Positions 53,134 through 64,000 of a stretch of DNA of 64,000 nt are shown here, piece by piece. The notes under the pieces are model-generated. The model did not search any database, was not told the DNA's origin, and saw only the letters and a program-made list of their open reading frames with translations. Location of the stretch: contig JABVXU010000003.1 of NCBI GenBank assembly GCA_013365365.1, positions 124,001-188,000 on the forward strand, written 5' to 3'. Both the position numbers and the translations under genes were made by a program. Source of the DNA: Cruorifilaria tuberocauda. Lineage: Eukaryota > Nematoda > Chromadorea > Rhabditida > Onchocercidae. Within the stretch, counting starts at the first letter, position 1, and every line of letters starts with the position of its first letter.

Positions 53134-56100
53134 ATGTCGAACTGGGCAACACCAGAAGCGACAAATGCTACAATCCTGGACAAATGGTATTTCTCTCCAG
53201 GGTTGAGTCCAGTTTCCACCATAAAGCAAGAATTCCAAAATCAACTCTCTAACTCTTCTCCCAGGATGATTTGCACAGCAAATGACATCCATTCCGGATC
53301 TAAATTACTTACTCCCTTGTTACTACCACACTTTGCAATACCTGTATTCCCACAATCATCTATTGAACTACCTAAAAATGCTCTTACAAAATCTATTAAC
53401 ACCGATATGTACAGTGAGTTATAAAATTTGTTTTATAAACATTATTTCTGCATGAAATACCTTTTATGTCAATGCGAATGGAACAAATGTTAAATTTGGT
53501 AGAAGTCTCAATTATTGCTAATTCTAATACTTCGCACTTGACATTTGCTTATTTTATTTTAAACTGACACCGAATCTTTTTCATTTGTTTATTAATTTAT
53601 GAGTTCTAAATTTTTGATTTAACAGTTTATTCGTCTATTTGTTCGTTTGTCTACTAAATGACAATTTATTTATATATTTGAACTCATGTGTCAGCCAAAT
53701 TCTCGTTGAATTAATTTCTTAGAAACGAAAACTGAAAACATTGTAATAGGTTTTTGATTCTCTTAGAAGATTCATCAAAATGGTAATTCTTTTTTCTGGA
53801 ATATTATTTTCAGATTCAGCGCAACATTTAAATATGTATTTGCAAAATGGATTTGGTAGAACACAAACGAACAGTCAATCATTTTGTTTGCCCAGTACCT
53901 CAAGTAATAATGATTTAACAAAAAATAAAAAGGTATTTGAATCAATAAGTAATTAATTGACGATGAAACAATTGATCCGATTGTTCGGTTATACGCTACC
54001 CTAAGTCCAAAGCATAATTGTAAACATTACTATTAAGTAAGCTGAAAAGTTTGAAGGTATCGACTCAAGCCAATTCCATGAACATGTTGCAATTATCATT
54101 ATTAAAAAAACACTGATCTGCATAGGCCCAGTGACTGAAATTATTACAAAACACGCTTTGAATGACAGAGTTAAAATTAGATGTTCAGAAGCTTTATTTC
54201 TTAATTAAAAACCAGACCTGAATGAAGTAAAATTCTCATAATACGAAATTTTTAAAATCTGTATTTTCTGCACTTCAGGTTATTTTATTGAAGTTTAAAA
54301 AGATAAAATAACACAAATCGTTTTTAAAAATTCTCAGATTCAAATAATTGAGATCTTTTCATAAAACGAATGGCCAGTATATGCAACACCAATTATGCTT
54401 CTCAGACACCAGGAAGGAAGGAAATTCACCTTAGGTATTGAGCTACTGCAACTACCACTATTTGCATTCATTCATTCCTCAAATCTTACCAAAGAATTCG
54501 TCTGAAGCTAAATTAATCTGGCCTGAACAACATGGCACGCTCGTCCATTGTGTGAACTAATACTTTATTAGTTCCAGTCATTGATGTCACATCAATGAGC
54601 GTTTAAATGTAACGAATAATTATTGAAAAGCTTATGCCCACTTTCAAAATGTTGATATCAAACTTTCTATGATTTATATAAACTTGGAAAATGCAATGAA
54701 TAATAACTGGACAATCCTGGTAACATCCTCAATTTTTAATTTTCAAATGTAATAATGGGTTGCTCAAGCTCATTGATAAGCCTTAGTGTATTAATTTAGT
54801 AACATTTCAGCATTAAAACAACAAATATCGTATTAAATAAATAAATGAAAGATTAGTTTAAATTAATTGAAATATAGCAGTCGAATAGGTATACTGCAGC
54901 CTAAATTTCACTATTGCTTCTTTTAGAAAATTTTCAAACTTATCAATTTCTTGACGGTGAAAACTTTAAACTTGCTGAGTGAAAAATAAAATTTTTCCTA
55001 TTTAATTTAAACAAAATGCCGCTCTTTTTTTATTCATAATTGATATTATATAATATTTTATACATCACAAGGTATATTTACTTTCTTCAGAATTCTAGTA
55101 ATTTGAAAGAAAATGTAGTCAGAATTGGCACAACCATTATTAATTACTTTTACATTTTTCAGGCAAGAAATCGTAAAGTCGATGCATTTTCAATAGAAAG
55201 TTTATTAAGGAAAACGAATTCATCCAGAAATATCGTGAACATAGAATTATCAAAAAGCAATGTTCCTGAGGTGAGCAAGTGTTTCTGTAAAATTTTAATA
55301 TTTCAACTTTTCGACTCATTGGAAAATATCCTTCATTTAAATCTTTTTTAAATGGAACCTTCTGCCTCAAATATTCAAACCTGCGAAGGTGGCACAACAA
55401 GATACACGCTTGATGCTTTGCAATCGACAGATGGGCGATCGAAACGTAGAAAAGGATTGAGCACTGATAAGCAAGTCAATTTTAACATTATAATTTAATG
55501 TATATAAAATTAAAATCTCATCAATTGAATGAACTCATTGAGCTTCATGGAATAATATGACATAATCTGTATCAATAGATGGAAGATAGTCATATTTTTG
55601 TTTGTTGGATATTCATCCTTGATTGGTTATTGAAGAAAATTATCAGCCCTCTTAAGCAAATCTCTTCATATCGTGATAAAATGATAATATAATAGAAACT
55701 GACAAATATCTTCCACTTTTTAGACTTCAGCTGCAGGCCTGTTGGACCGGTTAATTTGTAATCAATGTGGTAAATCATATGCAACAACTTCCAATTTGTC
55801 GCGACATAAACAAACCCATCGACCTTTGGATAGCCCCTATGCGAAGCAATGCCCAAACTGTGATCGGGTTTATGTTAGCATGCCTGCTCTCAGGTATGAT
55901 AATATTGTCTTTCATTCTACTAAATAACGCCATAACAATTTCAGATTTTCTCTGAGTCAAATAGTCCTGGCAAATCTTCCGAAATTTTCGTCGTCTTATA
56001 AGAAAGATCATGTTTTTCAAGATATAAATTAACCAATAACTGATTCTATTTAAACAAATGACTGCATCGAAGATTTGAAGCATGCACCTATTGACCCACA

Positions 56101-57016
56101 AAGCGGCGCATAAATGCGCGCAGTGCGGTAAAACATTCTCACGACCATGGCTTCTACAAGGTCATATGCGCGCTCACACCGGTCAAAAACCATACGGTTG
56201 TGCGCATTGCGGAAAGGCTTTCGCTGATCGTAGTAATCTTCGAGCTCATATGCATACTCATTCTGGTAAGCCTTTTGCTGCTCTAACAATTAATTCTACA
56301 CTACTGAAATGTTTTGGAAAATATTTCCCCGAGATCTTTAGCTAAAAGCTAGCAGTTTTTGGCCAAGATAAACAGAATTATGAAAGATATGATATCATGA
56401 TAAATTACCAAAGAATGTCGCGAACAACGTAATCTTAGTAAGGCCTAAAGAAGGAAGTTGGATTAAATAAGCTGCAAGTTAGCACTATGACGTTTTTCCC
56501 ATTTTTTTAGAATCTTGAACATATAAGCTAATAACTTATCACATGCTTCATTGCACAGAGATTAATGTTTATGTGATTGTCCTTTCTACTATCACTCACT
56601 AGCCAATTTTTTTTGAACTGAAATAAGTGATTATTATGAAAAAATCAAAAAAATTTATGAAACTAATGAAAAATTGAACTATTTTCTATTCTATTTTATT
56701 GTAACACAGTTCCATCTGAATGATCAATTAAAATTCGAAATCGGTCGGGAATAGTGAATTTAGAAATTAAAATTAAAAATGTTGCCTTCATCAATCGTTC
56801 CGTCATTTATTTGTTATCATAATTTGTTTTCTTCTCATTGCAGGTATCAAAAAGTACGAATGTCCTGGTTGTGGGAAATTGTTTGCCTTAAAAAGTTATT
56901 TGAACAAACATATTGAACTGGTATGTCCTACACAACGCGTAGGACATCATATGATATCCTCACAAACGTCATTAACAACAGCATTGGAATTAACATCACG
57001 GATAAATATAACCTGA
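53134..57016 (+). CDS. scrt: Scratch-family C2H2 zinc-finger transcriptional repressor (Snail superfamily)
   Basis: Seven exons: 53134-53413, 53814-53932, 55163-55270, about 55352-55474, 55724-55893, 56081-56265 and 56844-57016, about 385 aa. Scratch proteins bind E-box DNA and repress transcription, mainly in neurons; C. elegans CES-1 is a relative that controls cell death. Five zinc fingers fill the C-terminal half. The first four are CxxC...HxxxH fingers ([17 protein letters not shown], then [17 protein letters not shown], then [14 protein letters not shown], then [14 protein letters not shown]). The fifth ([17 protein letters not shown]) ends in cysteine. Fingers 3-5 carry Scratch-specific residues. 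No N-terminal SNAG motif is visible, but FSIESLL (residues 142-148) fits an eh1 Groucho-binding motif. Exon 4 lacks an AG acceptor: an in-frame TAA lies directly before its ATG at 55352. Confidence 0.9.
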
Positions 57017-57806
57017 AAGCAACAATCATCAGAACATATCCATCTTGCTTCATTTGCTTCTGCTGATAGAAATGATATGAACTTCATTCGATAGAAAATA
57101 TTATTACGTAAAAGTATATACAAAATGCAATATCACGTGATAATTCCTTGCAGAATTAGCTGAAATTATCTCAATTTTAGAAATATTCAAGTATGGAGAT
57201 CATGCTAAGTACATCATTTATTCACTTCATTAATAGAGTAAACCATGCTAACAACTATTTCTATTATTAGCTAATTATGAAGTAATATTTCTTCTCGTTA
57301 CCACCAATCAAATGCTAAATTTTATAATAATGCTATTAAGCAAATGACTATCGTCCTATAAAAACTGTGCTAAGAAAGTAATTGTCACGTGATATCAAAT
57401 CGAGCAATAACTACCTATCAGATCTACATAAAAGCAGATATACCAAAGTGCACAAAGTCAATCTTCGTGATAAAAATGTCAACTACGGTAATAGATTGTT
57501 CAATATCTCTTAATCTACAAGAAAGTTCATAAGTAAAATGTTAGCTTGATTTCACGCTATCTAAATATTGGAAGCATTTCATCATAAAATTCAAGGCAAC
57601 AAATTTCAAACAACTCTTAATAAATTCAATATTCACTAAAATGAATTGTAATCGAAAATTGCTTCAAAAACTTACTACCATCAAAACACAATTGTTATTT
57701 AAACCAACATGGCAAAGAACTTTCAAAGGACCTGATATTCAAATTCTTTGGAAGTCTTTTATTTAAAATTTTCAGTAAAACTCAATGATCATTTTAATCG
57801 TTGTAG

Positions 57807-57825
57807 GAGAGAGAGAGAGAGAGAG
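57807..57825. repeat. (GA)n microsatellite
   Basis: An uninterrupted run of about nine GA units, 3' of the Scratch-like gene. Such tracts can bind GAGA-type factors, but nothing here shows regulatory use. Confidence 0.95.
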
Positions 57826-58421
57826 GACTATACCGAGTACACCAATCGGAATTAGATTGCTTAAACTTCTGATTTATTATTATTTTGAAACATTGCATGT
57901 TAACTGAAATTATAGAAAAACGAAAGAAAAAGCAAATAAACATGCGATCAATTTCTTTTAAAATAAAAAAATAATTTCTTTGCAAAATTTGAAAAGCAGG
58001 TATTCAACTTTTGCCAAAAAGCGTACATTTCAAACTCATTCCACTTTATGATATCATGTTATAGTGTCACCATCCTCTTAGGTAAGTCTGTTTTTCAGGA
58101 ATTATGCTCAGTACTTCTGATCTTCAATATTCAGTTCAATAACATTGTTTTTTCTCTTCAAATTCCTACAAACAGATTTTAATGAAACAAGATTCACTGC
58201 TCGAATTTCAAAAGAAATTCAATTCAATAATATGTTGTTGTAGAGAACAAGACGGTATGGCAAGGTGAGATAATAACAGAAAATTTTCCATTCTAAAGAT
58301 TTTGAGGGGTGATTCATATTGCGACATTAACAATCAAAGATTCTTGATAGATTGCTGGCACAGAAAAATAATGCGTCATGTTTAAGACATTGATCATTAT
58401 AAAAATTACTGATAACCTCAA

Positions 58422-58613
58422 TTGCGATCTGATAACTTGCAAGAACATCGGAAAGAAAACTCAAAAGTTTCAGGTATAATAATGGAAGATAAAGAAACGT
58501 GTCAAATAAGATCTGGCAGGAATTATCATTACATTATCCATTCTTTCTGCTGGTTAGGCTCCCTAAAGCGTCATATATACACTATTCATCAATTCTATTC
58601 CTATTACCAGTGA
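58422..58613 (+). pseudogene. Possible degenerate C2H2 zinc-finger remnant
   Basis: The open frame contains FCWLGSLKRHIYTIH, which keeps the F-x5-L-x2-H-x4-H spacing of a C2H2 finger, and NLQEHRKE, which resembles another finger helix. The expected zinc-binding cysteine pair before the phenylalanine is absent. It lies 1.4 kb downstream of the Scratch-like gene on the same strand. It may be a decayed finger exon or a chance resemblance. Confidence 0.25.
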
Positions 58614-59270
58614 ATGAATTACTTTGTCATTCATGTCCTCCCTGAATACATCATCCCTGAATTGTTTTGCTTGAGTAAAGACTTCTGAAATATATCTGCA
58701 GTAGACTTGATGGATTCATAGAAAATTAATATATTTAACAACTGTGATGAATTAATTATGCTTCATTCCACGCTTTGATGCTTTCTTTAATGTAATTTCT
58801 TGAATTGATTTTCCTTCAACTACCCTTCATGATACATTTTTTACTTCTAATTTGACTGTTATTTCAGAATCTTTTAAATGAAATTAAAAGATAACAAAAA
58901 AATTTTCTGTTCATAACCTTTCACCGTATTAAAATCGTAGTAATAACAACAATAATAATAACAAAAACAACGTTCCACAGGATTGCTCATATCAGTAGTT
59001 AAAACATTCAATCCATCATATTTAAATTAGATCAGATTAAATCATCATAATTCATTTCTTCATTTTTCACTTCAGGCAACAATCCACGAGTTTCATATGG
59101 TTCAATTCAATGTGCAAATTATTAATTATGAAAATCATCCAATATAGACATAATGGGAATCAGTTTTCAGAGAAATATATTGATTCTAAATTACTTTTTT
59201 CAAAAATGAAATGAAATTTTAAGGTAAAAATGTTTAGGTTATGAGGAAATTTAATTTCCACTACAAATTC

Positions 59271-59296
59271 ATATATATATATATATATATATATAT
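59271..59296. repeat. (AT)n microsatellite
   Basis: Thirteen AT units directly beside the 3' edge of the last exon proposed for the minus-strand gene at 59304-60053. Confidence 0.95.
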
Positions 59297-59303
59297 GTGA
59301 TAC

Positions 59304-60053
59304 CATTGACAATAAAACTTCCTCCTTCTGTATCTTCTCGAACTTTCGGAAAGCTTCAAGGTATTTTAATTCAGTTACAGCCAGCTTCTGCCATCGCTTT
59401 AATTTGCTTTTTTTTCACTCAGATTTTAGCTCATTTTTCACTGTAAAATTTTTGAAAGCTTTGCATCTGGATTGAATTCCGAATTGAAGGATAAGGCAAT
59501 ATTCCGGAAGCTTTAGCAGCGTCTTTCCTTACTGCTTCAGTTGCTCCAATGGTCTCAATACCGGATTCAACAAATCACTGTCTGGTCCATTTGCATTAAC
59601 CGCTTTCCAAAATGGTCCATGAAGATGTCTCCGAAATGCGCCATGGTCACCCAACATGACACAGATCATTTTTTTTATATTCTGCAAAAACCGATGTGGG
59701 AATGAATCAGAAAGAATCGATGTTTTTGACCTTTATTCAAGCTTCAATAAAAATTAGTTGGACTGGTAAAAAGAATTGACGAATTGATTCAGATAAAATA
59801 CCATCCTGTTTCTGATTCTATTTTAAAATTTAGTCATAGTACATTCACTGAGGGAATAGATATCAAACAGACGAGTGGTTTAATAGATTTCTGATGGTTA
59901 CATATGTAAAGAATACATACGAAATATCATATACATAGTGTCATAAAGCATTTTTGTCCATTAGCGTATTTTCTCGTTGTAAACTTTACCTTCCTGGATA
60001 TTTTTCATAGTAGCATGCTCTTTTATACGCATCGTTCCTCTAAATTTTGCCAT
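59304..60053 (-). CDS. Unrecognised multi-exon protein, one frame break (hypothetical)
   Basis: Three exon-like segments: 60053-59990 (ATG start MAKFRGTMRIKEHATMKN, donor G|GTAAAG), 59681-59533 or -59572 (acceptor TTTTTGCAG; contains FRRHLHGPFWKAVNANGP), and 59387-59304 (LKYLEAFRKFEKIQKEE, donor ATG|GTATCA). Each has a good splice signal on at least one side. As assembled, exon 2 follows exon 1 out of frame: an eight-A run sits nine bases into coding after the junction, and one A fewer would open the long frame. The exon 2 donor that fits exon 3 in phase is GTATTG at 59571. The protein is basic and helical at the end; no family is recognised. Further 3' exons are likely missing. It could be a real gene with an assembly error or a recent pseudogene. 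Confidence 0.35.
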
Positions 60054-61725
60054 CCTTGAGAAGTTTTTATCACAATTGTGGTTTAATTCGTTTTTATAAA
60101 CCATGTAAGTATCATTTTCATGGTCATCTATTGATTGTTTTTTTTTTCAATTACTGAAGAAAAATTTTGGCATTTTTATTTTGAAAATTTTGACAATCGA
60201 ATTTTGAAGATTGCTTTTCAATAAGATAATGGCGCAAACAACACTGTTGTTTTTTGCTTAACTAATTCCGGATTAAGTAAATTTTTACCTAAATTACAAA
60301 ATTAAGCAACAAAAAATAGCAAAAAGGAGACAATATTCGAAGCACTTGATAAAGATAGTTGGGATTTTTTACAATTTTCTCGACGTTTGCGTTGTCAGTG
60401 AAATCTGAAAACTTTTGAAATGAATCATAAAAGCTCTTTAAATAATAATTGAAAATTGATGGAAGAATGCATGCCATCCAGACATATTTGCTTTCACCAT
60501 GCTAATAATTGATTCACATGAATCGTGAATTGCGTTTTCATATTTATACCATCATATTTTCATTAAAAATTTTAAGAAAATGTTGAGAGTGGAAAAACTG
60601 TAACAGTCGACTTCGCTTTTACAGTATATTAATTTGTTTCCTTGATACGCCACATTGATATACCATGCTATAGTGTTGCAGTACTATCACAGCGCAATTT
60701 CGAGCGCTAATTATCAGAAGAAATCCATCAATCGGTGATAAGCGGAATTATGATTGCTACTTAACAGTAGTTCTCTTACTAATCTCTTGAGACATCTCAA
60801 AAATTTTGATGATGATCTTTTCATTTTTTCTAGCATTTCTTAAAGCGAAATCGGAAACCATCGAAACAGCGCATAAAGGCACAGCGCTTTTTAGGCTATT
60901 ATTGAACAATTCAGACAATTTTTGCTATTTGACTGATATCTTATGCGAGATGTAGCATGTCGGGCTCTTTCCGGTATTATCTTGTATGTAAATAAACAAT
61001 AACTATACTGCATTTTTCTTTACCTGTAATGTTGCATATGATGAATGACAAAATGAATTAAAGATTGCTGAAAAGAAAAAGATTTCTGTCTGTTTATACA
61101 TTAGTGTCTTGTTTACATAAGCAAAGATATTAAATAAAATAAATCATAGTTTAATGTTAAAACTTTTTGAAAAAATGAACTTTTTAGCAAAAAAATCGAA
61201 TTGAAATCTTACAGATAAAAATATTTAATGTAAATCATGGCGCAATGACAAGTTACGGTAACATACTTCATTCATCTTTGCAAAATGATGGTATATTCCA
61301 GACGTTAAGAATTAAAGAATCAACACCTTTCTCTGAAACTTCCAATTTATCTACTTTTTCTTTCGATTCTTTCACAGTTTTATTTGACTTGAAAGAATGT
61401 GAAAAGAGGTCCCAAGAAAAATCCCGTGCATTATTCCAAACGTTTCTCATCGATCCAAAAACGCTGTCAACAAACTGAAAATAAAGCTGTCAATCATTCT
61501 TTCTTTGCCAGATTGTCTGATGATATACCGAGAATTATCATAAAAAGACACTTTTCCAAAATAAGTGTCGAATAAGTTACAGTAAGATATAAGTCAAGAT
61601 TAAATCTCGATTAATTAAAATTATATAAGAATAAATTTTGATGTCGAATTCAAAATTCAGCAGATTCGTTAAAATTGTTGTAAACCATATATGATCCTTA
61701 ATGTTTATTGTTTATTTGTTTTCTT
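60054..61725. other. Intergenic, no supported gene
   Basis: AT-rich DNA with short open frames only (60289-60477 and 61245-61478 show no motif). It holds the promoter side of the hypothetical gene at 59304-60053 and the 3' side of the aspin-like gene. Confidence 0.5.
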
Positions 61726-62419
61726 TTATTTCCTATAACTAAACGCAAGAACACCGTCGAAGAGCGATTTTACATTTTGAATGCGTTGATGTAGTTGATT
61801 GGACCATTCTTCTGTTCGGTTAATATACTTCTTTAATTCTTTCTCTTGTACTTCCGTTAAATTACCAATCACTTTATTATTGACTGAGAGCACACCGTCC
61901 TGAAAAATAAAGTTCATTATTCGGTAAGCTAGTCGTTACTTATTCTTGTATATTGTATATTTAGAAATTAAAGAGATATATCAAGTGGATAAGACACCAT
62001 AAATGCCTCAGCATTTGGTCGAGCAATTCATCACAAAACTTAATATACTGAAAGTTTCTCTTACCTAAAACAGCACTAATTCGTGGCGCTGTTCTTAAGT
62101 AAGAGGATCACATCTATGATCCTCTAAGGATTACACATAATTTTTTTTTCGCACTAATTGTAAATCCAGTTGAACACAAGATAAGAATAGAAAATTTTTC
62201 TGAATTATTATAATTCCATTGTATAAACAACATCCTTAATTTTTTCTCAAAATACAAGGGAATTCTTCCTAGTCCTACCTGAACTTTGCAAACTGTTTCA
62301 TTAAACTGAATGATGACCGAAAATCTTGACGGTAATAAAGACTTTGTTTCGGTATAAATGGCAGCATTAACAGCAATCAGTCTATAAGTTGAATGTAGCA
62401 ATACGAGATCGGAATGCAA
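61726..62419 (-). CDS. Pepsin-inhibitor-3/aspin-like protein, 5' end missing
   Basis: Two exons are visible: a frame open from about 62419 to a donor CAG|GTAGGA at 62279, and 61899-61726 after a TTTTTCAG acceptor, in phase 0. Joined, they read VCKVQDGVLSVNNKVIGNLT, followed by an LTEVQEKELKKY helix. This resembles the repeat of the nematode pepsin inhibitor-3 family (Ascaris PI-3, filarial aspin/Ov33): a cysteine, a hairpin with a V-x-N-x-K turn, then an LT-x-E-E-x-E-L helix. Those secreted proteins inhibit aspartic proteases. Only one repeat is present, so this would be a short member. The first exon has no ATG, so a signal-peptide exon must lie upstream but was not found. Confidence 0.5.
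62102..62125. repeat. Perfect 9-bp inverted repeat
   Basis: AGAGGATCA and its complement TGATCCTCT flank a six-base loop (62111-62116), inside the intron of the aspin-like gene. Confidence 0.8.
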
Positions 62420-64000
62420 TCACTAATTATACAATTCTCATGTATAATTTAATTTATTTACAGAAACGTACGAAAATGCACTTACGTGATGTAGAATCTT
62501 AATGACAGCATGATGTTAGCGCTGTAATTATGATATCGTCATTGTAAATAACAAATTATATTTTTCGAATAATAAAAATGTCGCAAGTCGCAAATGGCTA
62601 CTTCTAACTTCAAATCTATGGTGCTGGGAAGTAGGAAATAGCCACTGCACGTATACGTATAAAATATGAAAAATAAGATTTATTCCGCAATGATTATATT
62701 GCCCTCTGCCATTTTTACGTCGTAATAAACATATGATTATATATATAATGATGAACAATTTTATTAGCTGTAAGGCAACTGTTTTTATTGATTGTTGAAG
62801 TTGTCTCGTTAGACAAGGCTTTATCAGCGTTTTATTAAGAAGAATTTGAAAATGAATTTGATGTATTGATGTAATCTGGGAAATTCGATGAAATGAACAA
62901 TGAGTAAATTAATTAATTAGAAATAAAGATGTGCTTTGATATCCAATCAAAATATGGAAGATTAAATTGAATAATATTTACAAACAAGAAATCTATCGTT
63001 TAGATTTTTTGGTGAATTTAAAATTTCAGTTTGGTTACAATCTTACGTGATAAACAATTCTATGTTACAGACATAACTATGATTATTTAAATGACAATTT
63101 TCTCGCTAAAAGGATTTCTGCAATATAATTCTTATAAGATGCCTTTAATTTATAAGAATTTCAATAACCATTTCAAACAATGATGCTTATTTACAGTAAG
63201 CGCAGCTGTCATCAGAGAATGAGTCATTTTTAAGATTAGGTATATATTGTCAAGAGCAGGACGAAATAATCCTGTGGTTAAGCTTTATTAAAGAAATTTT
63301 ACATCTGGATAAATATTTTAATATTTCTAAATTAAGAATCTGAAATAATCCCATATCGAAGGATATGGGATTATTTTAGACTTCCATTTTTTCTTCCATT
63401 CATTTTTATTCTATTTCGTATCTACATCTGTCATTCTTGTTCGAAATTTATAAAAAATGTAAAGCTGCTGAAATCTGAAAAAATTTTTAAATCCGCACTA
63501 AAATAGAGGTTATCAGAACTTCTTCTTCTTCTTGAACTTTGCTCGTAAAACAGGGACTGGAAAATTTTAGTTTCAAAGACATTTTGAAAAATTAGTTTTA
63601 AATGTAGATAGACAACAAATGCAAACAACTTTTTTTTAAGAAATAACTTTTTTTTGAAATTAAGAAACGTAAATTACTGACAGCCAAGCATCATTGTACA
63701 TTGTGAATTCATGCGTATTATTAGGTAGCTTGGCTCATATCATCTGTGAATGCCTGCGGATGCAGCAGTATTTTCTCAATTACCAGTAAACTTCAAGTTT
63801 TTAAACGACTAAATACCGTTATATTTACATCCTTACGTGGTGTTCAAATGGATGAAGTCAAATATAATGATTAAAATATAATACAATAATAGCAAAAGTT
63901 TCCGAAGGTGAATGACAGTTATTGTTGAATAGCAATAAAGAGATAGAAAAACAACAAGTAATACAAACGTCCTCTTTAAACTCATATTCTGTGTTTCTCA
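62420..64000. other. Right end of window, no supported gene
   Basis: The upstream exon of the aspin-like gene should lie in its left part but is not recognised. A strong hairpin lies at 63339-63380. A short minus-strand frame near 63517-63560 ending in a lysine run could be a terminal exon but has no partner exon in the window. Confidence 0.4.
63339..63380. repeat. Perfect 15-bp palindrome with 4-base loop (hairpin)
   Basis: The arms 63343-63357 (AAATAATCCCATATC) and 63362-63376 are exact reverse complements around the loop GAAG. After one mismatch, three more pairs extend the stem. No coding context is seen. Confidence 0.9.

Larger units (their letters stand above)
57017..59303. other. Downstream of the Scratch-like gene, mostly non-coding
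   Basis: AT-rich sequence holding a GA microsatellite and one degenerate zinc-finger-like open frame, annotated separately. No other gene-like structure is seen. Confidence 0.45.

Noticed and set aside
63517..63560. Possible minus-strand terminal exon ending in a lysine run
   Set aside because: Only one splice site and no partner exon within the window. Too short to support.

Overview
The window is AT-rich eukaryotic DNA with multi-exon genes, short exons, nematode-type 3' splice sites (TTTTCAG/TTTTAG) and protein sequences closest, from memory, to nematode orthologues (EXC-4, VHA-10, UBL-5, DNJ-19). It most likely comes from a clade III, filarial-type roundworm. That is inferred from gene content and base composition, because no species marker was seen. 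All exon models were built by hand from splice signals, phase and remembered family alignments. Nothing was searched.

Layout from left to right: unassigned DNA (1-3474); exc-4, a CLIC-type protein (minus, 3475-5499); a gene-poor stretch with one weak small membrane-protein ORF; TRAPPC8 (plus, 10760-21231, 20 exons); vha-10, V-ATPase subunit G (plus); ubl-5/Hub1 (plus); a divergent alpha-tubulin gene (minus, 25767-29276); PAXBP1/GCFC1 (plus, 31584-37119, 17 exons), followed about 330 bp later by a syntaxin-17-like gene (plus, 37453-39163) in an operon-like arrangement; dnj-19/DNAJA2 (minus, 39879-43228); a small GPI-anchored Ly6/three-finger-like protein (minus); a long gene desert; an unrecognised two-exon gene (51596-52020); a Scratch-type zinc-finger repressor gene (plus, 53134-57016); a degenerate zinc-finger remnant; an unrecognised minus-strand gene (59304-60053); and the 3' part of a pepsin-inhibitor-3/aspin-like gene (minus, 61726-62419).

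Most genes are housekeeping: vesicle tethering (TRAPPC8), autophagosome fusion (syntaxin-17), V-ATPase, spliceosome-linked factors (UBL5, PAXBP1), a chaperone and tubulin. They form no single pathway. TRAPPC8 and syntaxin-17 are both tied to autophagy, but they are separated by other genes.

The most unusual signals are these. A 48-bp fragment of a dnj-19 exon (45/48 identical) lies inverted inside a syntaxin-17 exon, where its length matches the frame break. The syntaxin-17 SNARE core has a second frame conflict exactly at its 0-layer. Two introns appear to use GC donors with poor downstream consensus. One Scratch exon has no AG acceptor. A TRAPPC8 exon junction and a poly-A run in an unknown gene also break frame. 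Some of these may be assembly indels, and RNA reads would settle each one.
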